Program-made: the position numbers and the translations under genes
In this document: positions 46,763 to 58,006 of the stretch, piece after piece
Layout: the number at the start of each line of letters is the position of its first letter
Position numbering within the stretch: the stretch's first letter is position 1
The notes under the pieces: generated by a model
The model's input: only the letters and a program-made list of their open reading frames with translations
Told to the model about the DNA's origin: nothing
Database searches by the model: none
Assembly: GCA_030737835.1 (NCBI GenBank)
Contig: CM060855.1
Location: 12,557,927-12,621,926 of the forward strand
From: Acorus gramineus
Lineage: Eukaryota > Streptophyta > Magnoliopsida > Acorales > Acoraceae
Length of the DNA: 64,000 nucleotides
Direction of reading: 5' to 3'

Positions 46763-49299
46763 TAAGCACAACAGGTCTTCCAATATCGTTGTCACAGATT
46801 ATCTGACTGTGATCAATATATATATATAGATAGATATGTATTCTTGTTTGGTAACACGATTGGGAGGTGATTCTGCTTTTAATTAAGTAGAAAGCTCAAA
46901 CGTGTTATCAAATGGGTTTCAGAAATTCAGTTTAATTAAAAAGTTACTTACAGCTTTTAGTGTAAAAGGGTTGCTTTAAAAAAAACGCAGAAAATGCGCT
47001 TTTCAGGAAACAAAGTCTATTTAAACTATGTTATTCAAAATCTTATTTTTCAAACGTGTTTTCAAAGTCAATCTAAAAGGGTGTAGTTGCAGTGGGAAGA
47101 CAGAATGCTCTTCATCTCATTTAATAATAATAGGGGGAAAACATGTGATTATATTTCAGTAGCTATATAAAACAATAAAATAGCTTTGGATGTTTTAGAA
47201 AGCTTTCATTTTCAATGTCTCATGTTGATTATCATATTTGGATGGACCTTATAAATCTAACCAATATGATTATTTTCATGTATATATTATGCTTTTGATT
47301 CAACACTTATTCCTCTTTTTTTGTTGAAATTGAGAAGGGGAAGCATGCATGGAATTTTACTGCTAAGAGTAGACTCTGGCACCTTTTTTTGGAAAAAAAA
47401 TTAAATTAAGAAAATCTCTCATTAGTGTTGGAGTAATATTATATTATTATAAAAAATATTTTTATCAATAGGTTTTTTTTGTAAAAAAATCTATTAAAAT
47501 ATTATAAATATAATAATCAGATAATGCATATAAGTATTTGAGTTTGACCATTTCATTTATATTTAGATATTGTACATGTGTTGAATATCAATCAAACACA
47601 ATTTAGATACTAATACAAGATAGAAAATTCGATTATATATATATATATATACATATTTGATATGGGTTGACAGGTTTACATCTTTAATACTATTACAAAG
47701 GCATACACACAAATTATTGTCATACACTAGACTTTGATATGAGGTTGATGGTGGTCCCTTTTATTTCAGAGACCACCCAACTATATCTGCATGGATCCCT
47801 AACATTGGCTGCAAGTGTCCCACACAAGAAGCCATTTGATTTATTTTTTCTGGAGCTATATATATGATGGTGATGGTGGGTCATGGCCACTTAAATTAGC
47901 ACAGGCAAGTGCATGCACTAGACAATATTTCATGAATCTTCCTTGGTTGTGGCTGCTATGTTTCCCACATGAGCACGTTTTGTGACATGTATTTATAATG
48001 ATGATGCTATAGCTAGACTTTATGCAGTTGTAGATGTGTGAAATCTGTTCATTGCACCACATTTGAATCACTTATTTATTAAACTTAACTAATTAACCAT
48101 ATATGTGGATTCTAAAAAATTATTTGATTATGTGGGATGGGAGGACTGATTCCAATAAACATGTGGTAGATGGGGGGTAATGATGTATTAGGGTGACATT
48201 ATGCTGATGATATTGTAGTACTTTACATTTCTTTCATATTTAGTGTAGAATCATTTCTGTTTTTTTGTCAACCCCCACAGTATATCATGCCATTTGTCTT
48301 CAGGACCCAGTCATTTGGATGATACTAGCTAGTTTCGCCGACTAGCTCTATAAGTTCATGGAACTTATATATCATATGCCTGAAAATAATGAAATTTTTT
48401 CTAGAGGTTATGAACCACATATTCATACTGGAGCATAAATACAAGACCCCCTAATCAAATAAGCATGTGGTGGATTGGATAGTCATGTATCAGGGTGACA
48501 CTATGCCATACCAAACCATAATATATTGTAATAATATACATTTTCTTTTTTTTTAATGATAATTTTTTTGATATTTAGCTTAATTTTTTTTTTCTAAACC
48601 ATAACAGGTCAACAACATGTCATGTCATTTCCATATTTGGAAACTCGACACAATGGTTGGGAAGCGGTGTTTTCATACGTTCAAAAACATGAAAAAAATG
48701 TCTGTGTACCACCACCATTCTCTTTCATATAGGACAAATGCCAACTGTAAAATTTCGTTTGAATATGAGGTGGCGGTAAACCGCGTTTCCCGTCGTAGAA
48801 TCCGTGGCACCGCGGATCCAAACGAACCCTTAGCCTTCAGAAATTTGCTAATACCAACTCATGTCACTCCCTTATTCACACTCAAATATAAATGGCCTGG
48901 CAACCCTAGGCTCCTCCTGGTATGGTGGGTTCTATATAATATATGTCAAGGGCAAACCATGTTGTGGCTACATATTAGCAAAGTCCTAGGGCAACTGGAG
49001 GATGTAGATCTACTTTAGGATCCATGGCTCACAAATATTCCTTTCTCTCTATTTTGGATATGGTCTATTTTATATGAATGAATATGTCCACATTTTTTCT
49101 CCAAAAAATATATTCCTTCTCTCAAATACCGACGACCTTCATCGATTTTTGGATGTGGGTTGTGGAGATCAATGGCAAGTCTAGTTACAACTACAAGGCC
49201 TAAAAGTATCTCCATATCGTCACTAGAGTAAGAGGCTCTTAACTCATATTTGGGGAGAAATATAAAGAAAGGGCTTCAACGGATTCCTTATATTTAACA
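46763..49299. other. AT-rich intergenic DNA, no gene seen
   Basis: A (TA)n tract lies at about 47635-47652. Near 48755-48835 a GC-rich patch with GGCGGTAAACCGCG is bounded by TCGTTTGAAT and ATCCAAACGAACCC, possibly a tiny MITE remnant. No supported gene or RNA was recognised. Confidence 0.45.
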
Positions 49300-49302
49300 T
49301 TA

Positions 49303-49550
49303 AGCATTCTCCAATGAGAAATGTCTCCCCCACATGTAAGAGTGAAATTTGGTGCTCTGTTGCATGGGTCTCACATCACATTTTGTTAAATAAGTACTCT
49401 CAATGAGCCCCACATCACACTTTATTAATAAAAAATTATGTAGGGAGTCATTGAGGGAGCAAGATTGGAGAATACACTTCTTAAATGACCTCCTATCTTT
49501 ATTGACTCTTAAATGTAGGAAAAATTTAGGTAGTGTGGTTGGAGATGCTC
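49303..49550. mobile_element. MITE with AGCATTCTCC / GGAGATGCTC ends
   Basis: Imperfect terminal inverted repeats AGCATTCTCCAATGAG and TTGGAGATGCTC bound a 248-base AT-rich element. Flanking triplets are TTA (49300-49302) and TAA (49551-49553), a TWA-type target as in Tourist elements, with one mismatch. The GAGCATCTCCAAC terminus is common among plant MITEs. Confidence 0.55.
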
Positions 49551-49553
49551 TAA

Positions 49554-50813
49554 CTACGTCATGTGAAGAATGTATATATTAGGTGAAGTTATAACCACAT
49601 GATACAATATGTCAAAATAAATTAATTATTGAATGATATCATTTATAAAAATGTAAAACTTTTTCACTAAGACATTTTGTTACACGGAATGGAGAGAGCT
49701 AACGAAGTATATAGAATTGCATTTGAGATTATAAATTGAGAGAGTGACAATGTTATGATGTATGTATGTATGTTGATAATAAGAACACCACCTTTATATA
49801 TGTATTTTAATAAAATAGAGACTGAAATGCAATGCTAGACCGTCATATAGACATCATGAAAGGTTGGAAAGAGCCATCTAGAGGACCTGCTCTCCTCTTC
49901 CAATTGTCATCAATGAAGCACTAAAAAGCATCACTGTCTTTGAAATATTAATCCCAAAAAGAAAACCCTTGATTGAAAAGTTATATTTTTCTCTTTTGAC
50001 CCAACAATTTTCCATGAATGGCTTACTTTACTTTTTCATTTGACTTTTGCCTCTAGAAGCTAAGCTATTCAAATTCCCCCTTCTATATTTTGCCCAATAA
50101 TAATTGATGTTCATGTATAGGTTTTCCAATGGCCCGTTGTTTTCTTTATTAATGTGGAAAGAGAATATTCAAATTGGGAACAAAGTGACTTGTTCACATA
50201 TGCCTATTCCAATATACTGGTAGATATATAGTTTTGAATTTGGTGGGCTTAACGTATCCATATGACTATTCCAATATTTGAATATCTGATATCAGTGTAT
50301 TGTATTTAATCTGAAAATTTTAGAGATCAACACATATTATAAATTTATATATAGATATTATCCATATTTATTATCTTGCATGAATTATTAAAATTTGAAT
50401 AACATTGTACTTGATTTGGAAGAAATGATAAACTTTGAAATCTCGATTTTAATTTTTAATTTTTTAATATATTACTTGATCATCTAATTAATGTTCATAT
50501 TTATTTGTAACGGAATCGAATATGAAGAGATCCGAATCCACAAATTAATATTCGCATCTAATGATTTAAGAAGAGAGATTGATTTCAATGTATCCAACAA
50601 TATATTGACAGGTTTAGAGCTTAGCATAAGTACTAGATTTAAGTAACTAAACGCCTAGGCTAAGCACACTAATCATGATTTTGATAGCTTTGGGTAGTTT
50701 CTGATTTTTGTTATTCACATTTGAAGATAACTCTAACCATTAAAAATAACTCTTCAACCTTCTAAACGGTATTGACCATAGTGCTTGCCCCTTTCTTTTC
50801 TTAAAAATCTAAC
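49554..50813. other. AT-rich intergenic DNA, no gene seen
   Basis: No coding region or repeat recognised beyond simple AT-rich sequence. Confidence 0.5.
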
Positions 50814-51572
50814 GGTGCGATTATTCCCACCAACCGAGTTCAAAATCCCACCATTCAATATTATAAAAAAACTTGGACTCCCAGTTTCATTATATTGCAT
50901 TAATCCCACCACTTATACACATCTCACCACCCAAATCAAATAACATCACAATCCCACGACCTCAATCAAAATATATACCAAATTCTTATTCCCCCACCAA
51001 ATTTCCCCTTTTTCCTGCTGTCGACAGGAGTTGACGATCTCGACGGTCCGGCCAATCACAGCCGACCCCCCTCCCTCTCTCCAGCGACTCTCTGGTTCGT
51101 CTCCAACGACACCTTCCATTTTCTTTTTTTTGTGTATGTGATGTCCTATTGTCTTTTTTTATGGTTGTTGTGTTGGTTATTGAAGTGGTGATACATGTGG
51201 TGGTCTTTTTAAAGGAGATTGAAGAATCATTTACATGTATGTTTGGGGGCGTCGTGGGAGGCGTTAGGGCGGACTGTGGAAGGGGATCACTGTCACGATG
51301 GACTCATGGTGGGCTTGTGGCAGAATCACGGTGGACTCGCGGCGGATTGATCGATTCACAATGAAAATTGAAACATTGAAGAAGAAGACCTAAAAAAGAG
51401 AGAGAAGAGGGAGAAGAGAGCGGAGTTTATTCCAAATCGAGTAGGTGGTGGGGTTGGAAATGCATTAGATGCATATTTATTATAAGGTGAGATTGGTAAA
51501 GACTAAATTGGGAGGTGGGAGGTTTAAAAGGGTAGTGTTCCTAGCAAAATGGTTGGTGGGAGTAACCGCACC
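50814..51572. mobile_element. TIR element with GC-rich core, full copy
   Basis: Inverted ends GGTGCGATTATTCCCACC and, read from the right, GGTGCGGTTACTCCCACC agree over about 22 bases with two mismatches. Just inside, both ends are rich in CCCACCA / TGGTGGG blocks. The interior has a GC-rich segment at about 51245-51350 (GGGCGTCGTGGGAGGCGTTA) and purine-rich GAGAGAAG tracts. No transposase frame was seen. Flanks TAA and TGA leave a possible 3-base target with one mismatch, so the superfamily is unclear. A truncated relative is at 55012-55386. Confidence 0.7.
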
Positions 51573-51895
51573 CTGAAAAAAATTTTCACTTGGTACAAAT
51601 GGATCTATATTTTATCACTCAATTAAACTGGTGGTACAGTTGTTTTTGTTTTTTACTTTTTTTAGGGAAAATGTAGTGGGTAGAAGAATAAGATTAGGAA
51701 GACTGAACGTAAATGATAAGATACGAATATTTAACTGCTTTTTTTTTTTGAGATAATGTATATTCTTGCTGCCATGATTTCAATACCAAAATTGAATTTA
51801 AAAGGCTGAATAACTACATTTTTTTCGTGGGATGATTATATGCAAAAATTTATTTAACATGTTACTATTTGAATTAACAATCCTTGAAGAAATTA

Positions 51896-52125
51896 AGGCT
51901 TATTTGAATATGAGTTTAGGTAGATTATGCGTTTGAAAAGTTAAAATTTTTCAAACTCAGATCCAAACAAATTTTCATCATTTAGCTCTTCAAACTATTA
52001 TTTTTTTTTTTAGCTAAAAAAATCTTACGGTTGAAAATCTAATAAATCAATATTTTTCAAAAGTTGAATTTGAAACACAAGATTCTAAAATTCTTTGCGG
52101 TTCAACCTCACATCAAAACATAGAC
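51896..52125. mobile_element. Decayed Tourist-like MITE
   Basis: It aligns with 3183-3414 over its length, sharing TATGAGTTTAGGTAGATT near the left and AACACAAGATTCTAAAA near the right. The terminal GGGT/ACCC bases have been lost. Flanks are TTA and TAA. Confidence 0.7.
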
Positions 52126-52371
52126 TAATTAGTGATCCAATTTTTTGTATTGAAATTAGTGAATTTGGTTAGGCGTCTATTTAATCCCTATTTAATCTCG
52201 CTTTTTAGAACACTACCTCAATGTGTTGGCCTTTCAATGTTTTCATGTGCTTCACTAGACTCTATTGAAATTTGAAATATCAGTTAGACACATTAATGAA
52301 GACAAGGATTTCGAGCAATATAGCCTCGACTGACTATGGGTTTAGGCGAATGAGCAATGAACGGAGGAAAA

Positions 52372-53180
52372 TGTTGGACACAACTCTGGTTTGATTCTTT
52401 TTTTAAAATAGTATACTTCATCTAATGAGAACACAAATAAAAGATAAAATACATATTGGAGGGGTAAAAATTTACCTTATCGAATTCGGGTAAATAGACT
52501 CCGCCTCTCCCGTTCTCCTCCGCCCGAACATGCCTCGATCCGCTGATCGGCCGCTCCTATACGCCTTGAACACCGGGAGATGGGGGGCTGCAGAAGACCC
52601 TCTGACGCTCAAGTCAATAAAAGTGGCCGACTGAAAAAGAATAGAAAACAAAAATTGTACCCCCTTCCTTAGTCTGCTCTTACCTCTTATTTATAGGGGT
52701 GGTCGAATGGTGCTAGGGTTTTGGATCGACCTCTCAATCGGACGGTCGAGATTCTCTGGACCATTATCTAGGAGACAAATATGCTCTCTGATTTGGTCAA
52801 TTATGGATTAACATATATATTCAGATTCCATGGGGATTTGATCGACCAAGTTAATCATTGTCGGATTTGGTGATTTGCATGGAATTAATGGGGATTGAAT
52901 GCCTATAATTATCTCTTAATGCATTGGATTTGGAATGATTCCCACAGTTATTGGATGGATTACTTGGGTTATGGTAAACAGTCGGATTCTTGGGCCGGCC
53001 CTGCTTCGGATTTGGGTCGGCCGTGCTACTGTGTCGTTGGGTAGCGGGACCGATCGCCAGACCCATTACGATGGACTCACATTCTGCGGACCGTCGTTTA
53101 GTCGGGTCAAACCGGATGGACCTCGGGATCCGGCCCAGTACTTTCAGCCAAAAAATTTAGCTCCCACACATATCCTAACA
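52372..53180 (-). repeat. Probable solo LTR
   Basis: On the minus strand the segment starts TGTTAGGATATGTG and ends TCCAACA, giving TG...CA termini. It has a TATA-like CCTATAAATAAGAGG near 52690 and then TTGACTTGAGCGTCAGAGGG, a motif typical of the R-U5 region of plant LTRs. It is much GC-richer than its surroundings. No matching second LTR or internal region occurs nearby, and no clear 5-base target duplication is seen (GAAAA against AATTG), so the edges are provisional. Confidence 0.5.
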
Positions 53181-53967
53181 AATTGTATGGATCTTTTTGT
53201 AAAAAATAAGAAATTTTCTAACTAATTATATCTCTCACATTATTCTCCTCACCCACCAGTTCGCTCTCACCAAGCCAAATGATTCATGACTCTAATCACA
53301 GTCATCATCTTTAACTGTCCCCATTTTGTAAATCCAAATATTAGAGTTAACTTGTTATACATCTGGTCATTCTTCTTCTTTTTTTTTTTTTTTTTTGACA
53401 GCTTTGTTTGTTGCATACTTGCATGAGAAAAGCTTTGTTTCATGCGTGATAGACCTGGCACCTTGTATATGTTCAGCTGATGTGAGAATGCTGAATTTTG
53501 TAGGTTTCAGAAACATCATTTTATTTCTCAGTGCACACTAGATAGTTTTAACTACACTTGCAAAATGTATGCACGTGATGGCAAATATACTAAAATCAAA
53601 TCAGATTTCTGAGTGCCATTACAGTAGGAACATAATGTAAGTCCCAACAAAATTGATAATCATTTAACAAAAACTTTAAAAATTGTAAAAGGGTGACAGA
53701 ACACATACTTCAACAACAGGCAATTACAGTGAGCTTTGCACAGTGCATGAGAAAGGGAGATCATTTTATGAGAGAAATGCTTGTCATTGGAGTTTCTTTT
53801 TCCATTTCAATCTGCCAATGAATCCTTTCGTTTTCTGCAGTTACCTTGTTGGATGCATGGCGTTTCAAAACCCACCTAATCAAGGTAGCATATAATTTCA
53901 GGGATTTGAAATGGTAGAAGATAAGCATATAAATGAATAAACTCATTCAGGATTTCCCTATTAAAAT
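53181..53967. other. Intergenic DNA, no gene seen
   Basis: Contains a long T tract at about 53371-53396. No coding region is supported. Confidence 0.5.
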
Positions 53968-53970
53968 TTA

Positions 53971-54898
53971 GGGAAAAATCCATATAACCCCCCTGTAATC
54001 TGACCTAAATCCATATAACCTCCTGCAATCTTGATAAATCCATATAACCCCCTGTAATCACCCTACTATATCCATAAAACCCACCCCCTCCATCTGCCTT
54101 CCGTCTGTTTGTTTAACGGGACAGGGGGTTATATGGATTTATGGCAGATTACAGGGGGTGATATGGATTTTTCTCATTTTTTTATTTATTTTCTTTACAT
54201 GTGGTTTAAAAATTAGGTTGTTTAACAATTTACTTTTGAATTTTTTTTAAGATATCACGCACCTTTAATTTTAATAAAAGAAAAAAGATTATTCAGATCA
54301 TAAACACATACAAGATCACCCACCAAAGAGATAGAAGTAAAAGAGATATATACTTTTTTTTTGGTATTTAAAAAAGAACCCAAAACTACTCCTCCACATA
54401 CAGTTTATCCCCAACAAAATTCACTCATGACACCAACACAAGAGGTGTCCCAAGATTTAATAAAAAACATAATTCTCATTGTTGAAATTTTGTTGGTTGA
54501 TGTTACACACTTTTTGTTACAAAATTCATTCTCTTTTACTTCTATCTCTTTGGCAGGTGATCTTGTATATGTTTATAATCTGAATAACCATTTTTCTTTT
54601 ATTAAAATTAAAGGTGCGTGGTATCTTGAAAAAAAATTCAAAACTAAATGTTAAACAGTCCAATTTTTAAACAACATGTAAAGAAAATTAAAAAAAAAGA
54701 GAAAAATCCATATAACCCCCTATAATCTGCCATAAATCCATATAACCCCCTGCCCCGTTAAATAGATGGACGGAAGGTAGACGGAGGGGGTTTTATGGAT
54801 ATAGAGGGGTGATTACAGGGGGTTATATGGATTTATGAAGATTGCAGGGGGTTATATGGATTTAGGTCAGATTACAAGGGGTTATATGGATTTTTCCC
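53971..54898. mobile_element. Foldback (long inverted repeat) DNA element, copy 2
   Basis: The 928-base element begins GGGAAAAATCCATATAACCC and ends with its inverse GGATTTTTCCC, flanked on both sides by TTA (53968-53970 and 54899-54901). The arms (about 53971-54355 and 54535-54898) are near-perfect inverse copies, built of CCATATAACCCCCTG sub-repeats followed by a shared 250-base AT-rich part. The loop, which contains GACACCAACACAAGAGGTG, is the reverse complement of the loop of copy 1 at 65-941, so the copies lie in opposite orientation about 53 kb apart. No transposase. Confidence 0.85.
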
Positions 54899-55011
54899 TT
54901 ATCTAAGAACATCCTAAATTCCTATGAAAACCCTAACTTACAATAAAGAAACCCTCAATAATTGAAACATAGGAAGAGATCGAATAACTCATGAATCACT
55001 AATAATAATGG

Positions 55012-55386
55012 AGGTAAAAGAGATTTGAATAATCATTTACCTGTTTTTTATGCTTGGGGGCGTCGTGGGGGGCGTTAGGGCGGACTGTGGAAGGGGATCA
55101 CCGTCACAATGGGCTTGCGACGGGCTCGTGGCAGATTCATAGTGGACTCTCGACTGATTGATTGACTCACGACGGAAATCACACCCTCGGATGTGAAGGA
55201 GAATACCAAAAAAAGAGAGAAGGGGGAGAAGAGAGAGGAGGTCATTTGAAAATAGGTAGGTGGTGGGGTTGGGAATGCATTAGAAGTGTATTTATTATGA
55301 CGTGGAATTGGTGAAGGCTAAATTGGGAGGTGGGGGGTTTAGAAGGGTGGTGCTACTAGTAACTTGGTTGGTCGGAGTAACCGCAC
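55012..55386. mobile_element. TIR element with GC-rich core, left-truncated copy
   Basis: It matches about 51200-51572 in the same orientation, including GGGCGTCGTGGGGGGCGTTA, GGCGGACTGTGGAAGGGGATC and the right terminus GGAGTAACCGCACC. The left terminal repeat is missing. Confidence 0.75.
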
Positions 55387-58006
55387 CCAAAATCTAATAC
55401 TATCTTTTAAATTATTCTAAGTTGAGTGTTGTTACACTCAGTTTTTTTCACAGTTCAAATTATAGTTTTATATACCTTGTTACTAAATTAGTGAAATATA
55501 TACCTCGTTAGACAATGCATAATATACCTTGCTAATTTATTATTTTCTTAAACTTACTAATAATGGGTTCATTTAACTCGAAATAGATCAATATATACTT
55601 TTTATTAAAATATAATAATAATATATATCATTAGGTGATATTTATTATTTTAAAAAAATGAAAGCACGTGCGGTCTGAGTTTTGGTTGATAAAAATGATT
55701 GAGTTTAACATTTTCCTTCTAAGTTTGATTTCAGGTTGACATCCAATCTTAGAACTAGGTCTATCTAGTTGGTGTTTTTTTTTTATGATAATGGTAGGTA
55801 TGCGTTGTAATTTTATAAAACGTCTATCTAATTGGTATGTTTTTACACAACATGTAACAGAATAAGACTTGTAGTTTTTTATTTTTATTTAAACTATTAT
55901 TTACATGAGATAAATTTTACACTAAAAAGAATCTCAAATGTCATCTTTTATACCTCATTAGCTCCCTCCAATATCGTAACAAGGTATATAAATTATTAAT
56001 TTTTTTTTCACATTTTTTATATATGATATTATTAAATTCATTGAAATATATAAAAGTACATGTCTTATTAAAGACAATAACAAAAAAATGCTAATGCGAT
56101 ATAAAATTTTAATTTTTTTCAAAAAAAAATGTATGATTAATTTAGGTATATATTTTATTTTTTATAACAATATATACTTGATTAGATGAGTAAATAATTT
56201 ATATATAAAAAAAACAATCAGGATCTGCAGATGGAGCTAAACATATCATTCTCCAGACATAAACATACAACCAAACCTTTCCCCATTCTAAATAGATGAT
56301 ACTCCAATAAATAGTTCAATATCACAGTGGAATACAAAATTGGCCACCTCCCAAAAGTTTCAGGGTGACCTAAAATGTGAAAAAGAAGCTCACTAAAATG
56401 CATCAAAATTCAGCATCCAATGGAGAGGGAGAACAAAATTAAAGGGATTGATTCTTCTTAGAAGTCAACAAGGATCCAGGAACATTACCTCTGAAGCTCC
56501 TGATTTTTTTTATTTGCCACTCTCCAACATTTCAAATTCAAGAGGGTAAGGGTCATGTTCCTTCTAAACAAAGTATATGCTTCATTTGATATATCATAGT
56601 CTTATTTTATTTTATCACGCATCTTTAAAATATAATTATAATACAAGAGAAACTGCAAAAAAAAGCTGGATATAAGATTGTCTCTATGATTATTCTACAA
56701 GAAAATCTATATCATACCAACCAAGTTATGTTCAAATACATTCACATAAATGTGTTTTCCATACTCACCCGAATTATATTTTTGTGATGTTCTCCTTCCA
56801 GGGACCCATTGAGAGCTCCATCCATCCAAGTCCCAACTGTCATGAGTAATGCAGATTGACAACCTAGTCAAGAGGGGATGAACTCTATACATGAAGATCA
56901 GTTTGTCCAGATTTTTTTTCCAAATGTGGTCATGGGAAGTTCAAGAAATGGACCACATCAACTAGAGATGGAAATGGTGGTGGGAGTTTGGCCACAAAGA
57001 TGGCCTTTGGAAATTAATACCAAAATATGGAAGAGAAAAAAAGACAATAACGCTGAGGTAAAGGTTTAAGAACAGTCATCCATGAGATCAGTCTTTGTAG
57101 ATCCCAACATGTTTTGATATATTTGTACAATGAAATACATTCTCACAAAAAATAAAGTATTTACTTGAATGAATCGAATATTTTACATTTTTTAATTTTC
57201 TTTCTAATCTAGTATATACTTGATTACAAATTTATAAAATATTACTTAAAAACACGATAATTCAATGAACATGTCATGTCTGTGTCTAAACACATGAGAC
57301 AGAAAATAACACATACACATCCCATACATGTCCAAAGTCCAAAAAACAATTTTCTACATTTGAAAATGCATTGAAAAATATGATTTTTAATAAAATAGCT
57401 TAATAAAACTTAATTATAAGAGCTGCAACATTAAGTCCTTTTTCAATTCTAAATGCAATCCCATGTGCCTGGTTAACTCCCTCATTAAAAAATTTATATT
57501 TTTAAATTATATTATTCAATTAATTGAATATATACTCCACTTTCACAGAAGTATGAGATATAAATTTAAAAAAAATGAAATCATAGGTAAACTATTAGAT
57601 GATAAAATGAACCAAGTGTAACATTTTCTTATGATGGGATACCAACAAACTGCATTGAACCTAGTAGGCCCATGTTGGCATACATGTTAAAACAACTTTG
57701 GCCAACATCACACGCACAACTGAAAACAATTTGCACTACTTTCAAACTTCCAACCACAGAATCCACACATACATGACACTCAAATCAAATTCCACCCTGT
57801 TAAATGGAACTTCCTGTCATAACATCATATTAATTTTCTCAGTTTGAATAAAAGGAGCTAATAAAACATGGATAGATATCCTTATCAACTTAAAATGAAC
57901 TTCTTTTCACACATTTCTACAAAACCTTTTGTCAGGAAAGTCTGATAGTGTTTGCTAAAAGGCCTACAAAATTTAACTATTAAAAGAACATAACTTAAAA
58001 ATCTTC
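55387..58006. other. AT-rich intergenic DNA and 3' side of ribophorin II
   Basis: No gene is supported. Short frames at 56218-57069 on both strands show no family match. The final few hundred bases before 58007 should hold the 3' UTR of the minus-strand gene. Confidence 0.5.

Noticed and set aside
47800-48070. Possible microRNA precursor-like region
   Set aside because: No known plant miRNA sequence (checked by eye for the common conserved families) and no convincing hairpin arm pair was found.
48617-49018. 133-codon frame on the plus strand in the gene desert
   Set aside because: No family resemblance and no splice or promoter context. It runs through a GC-rich patch with inverted ends that looks like a small repeat.
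56218-57069. Overlapping short frames on both strands as a gene
   Set aside because: None exceeds about 63 codons, none resembles a known family and no consistent splice structure joins them.
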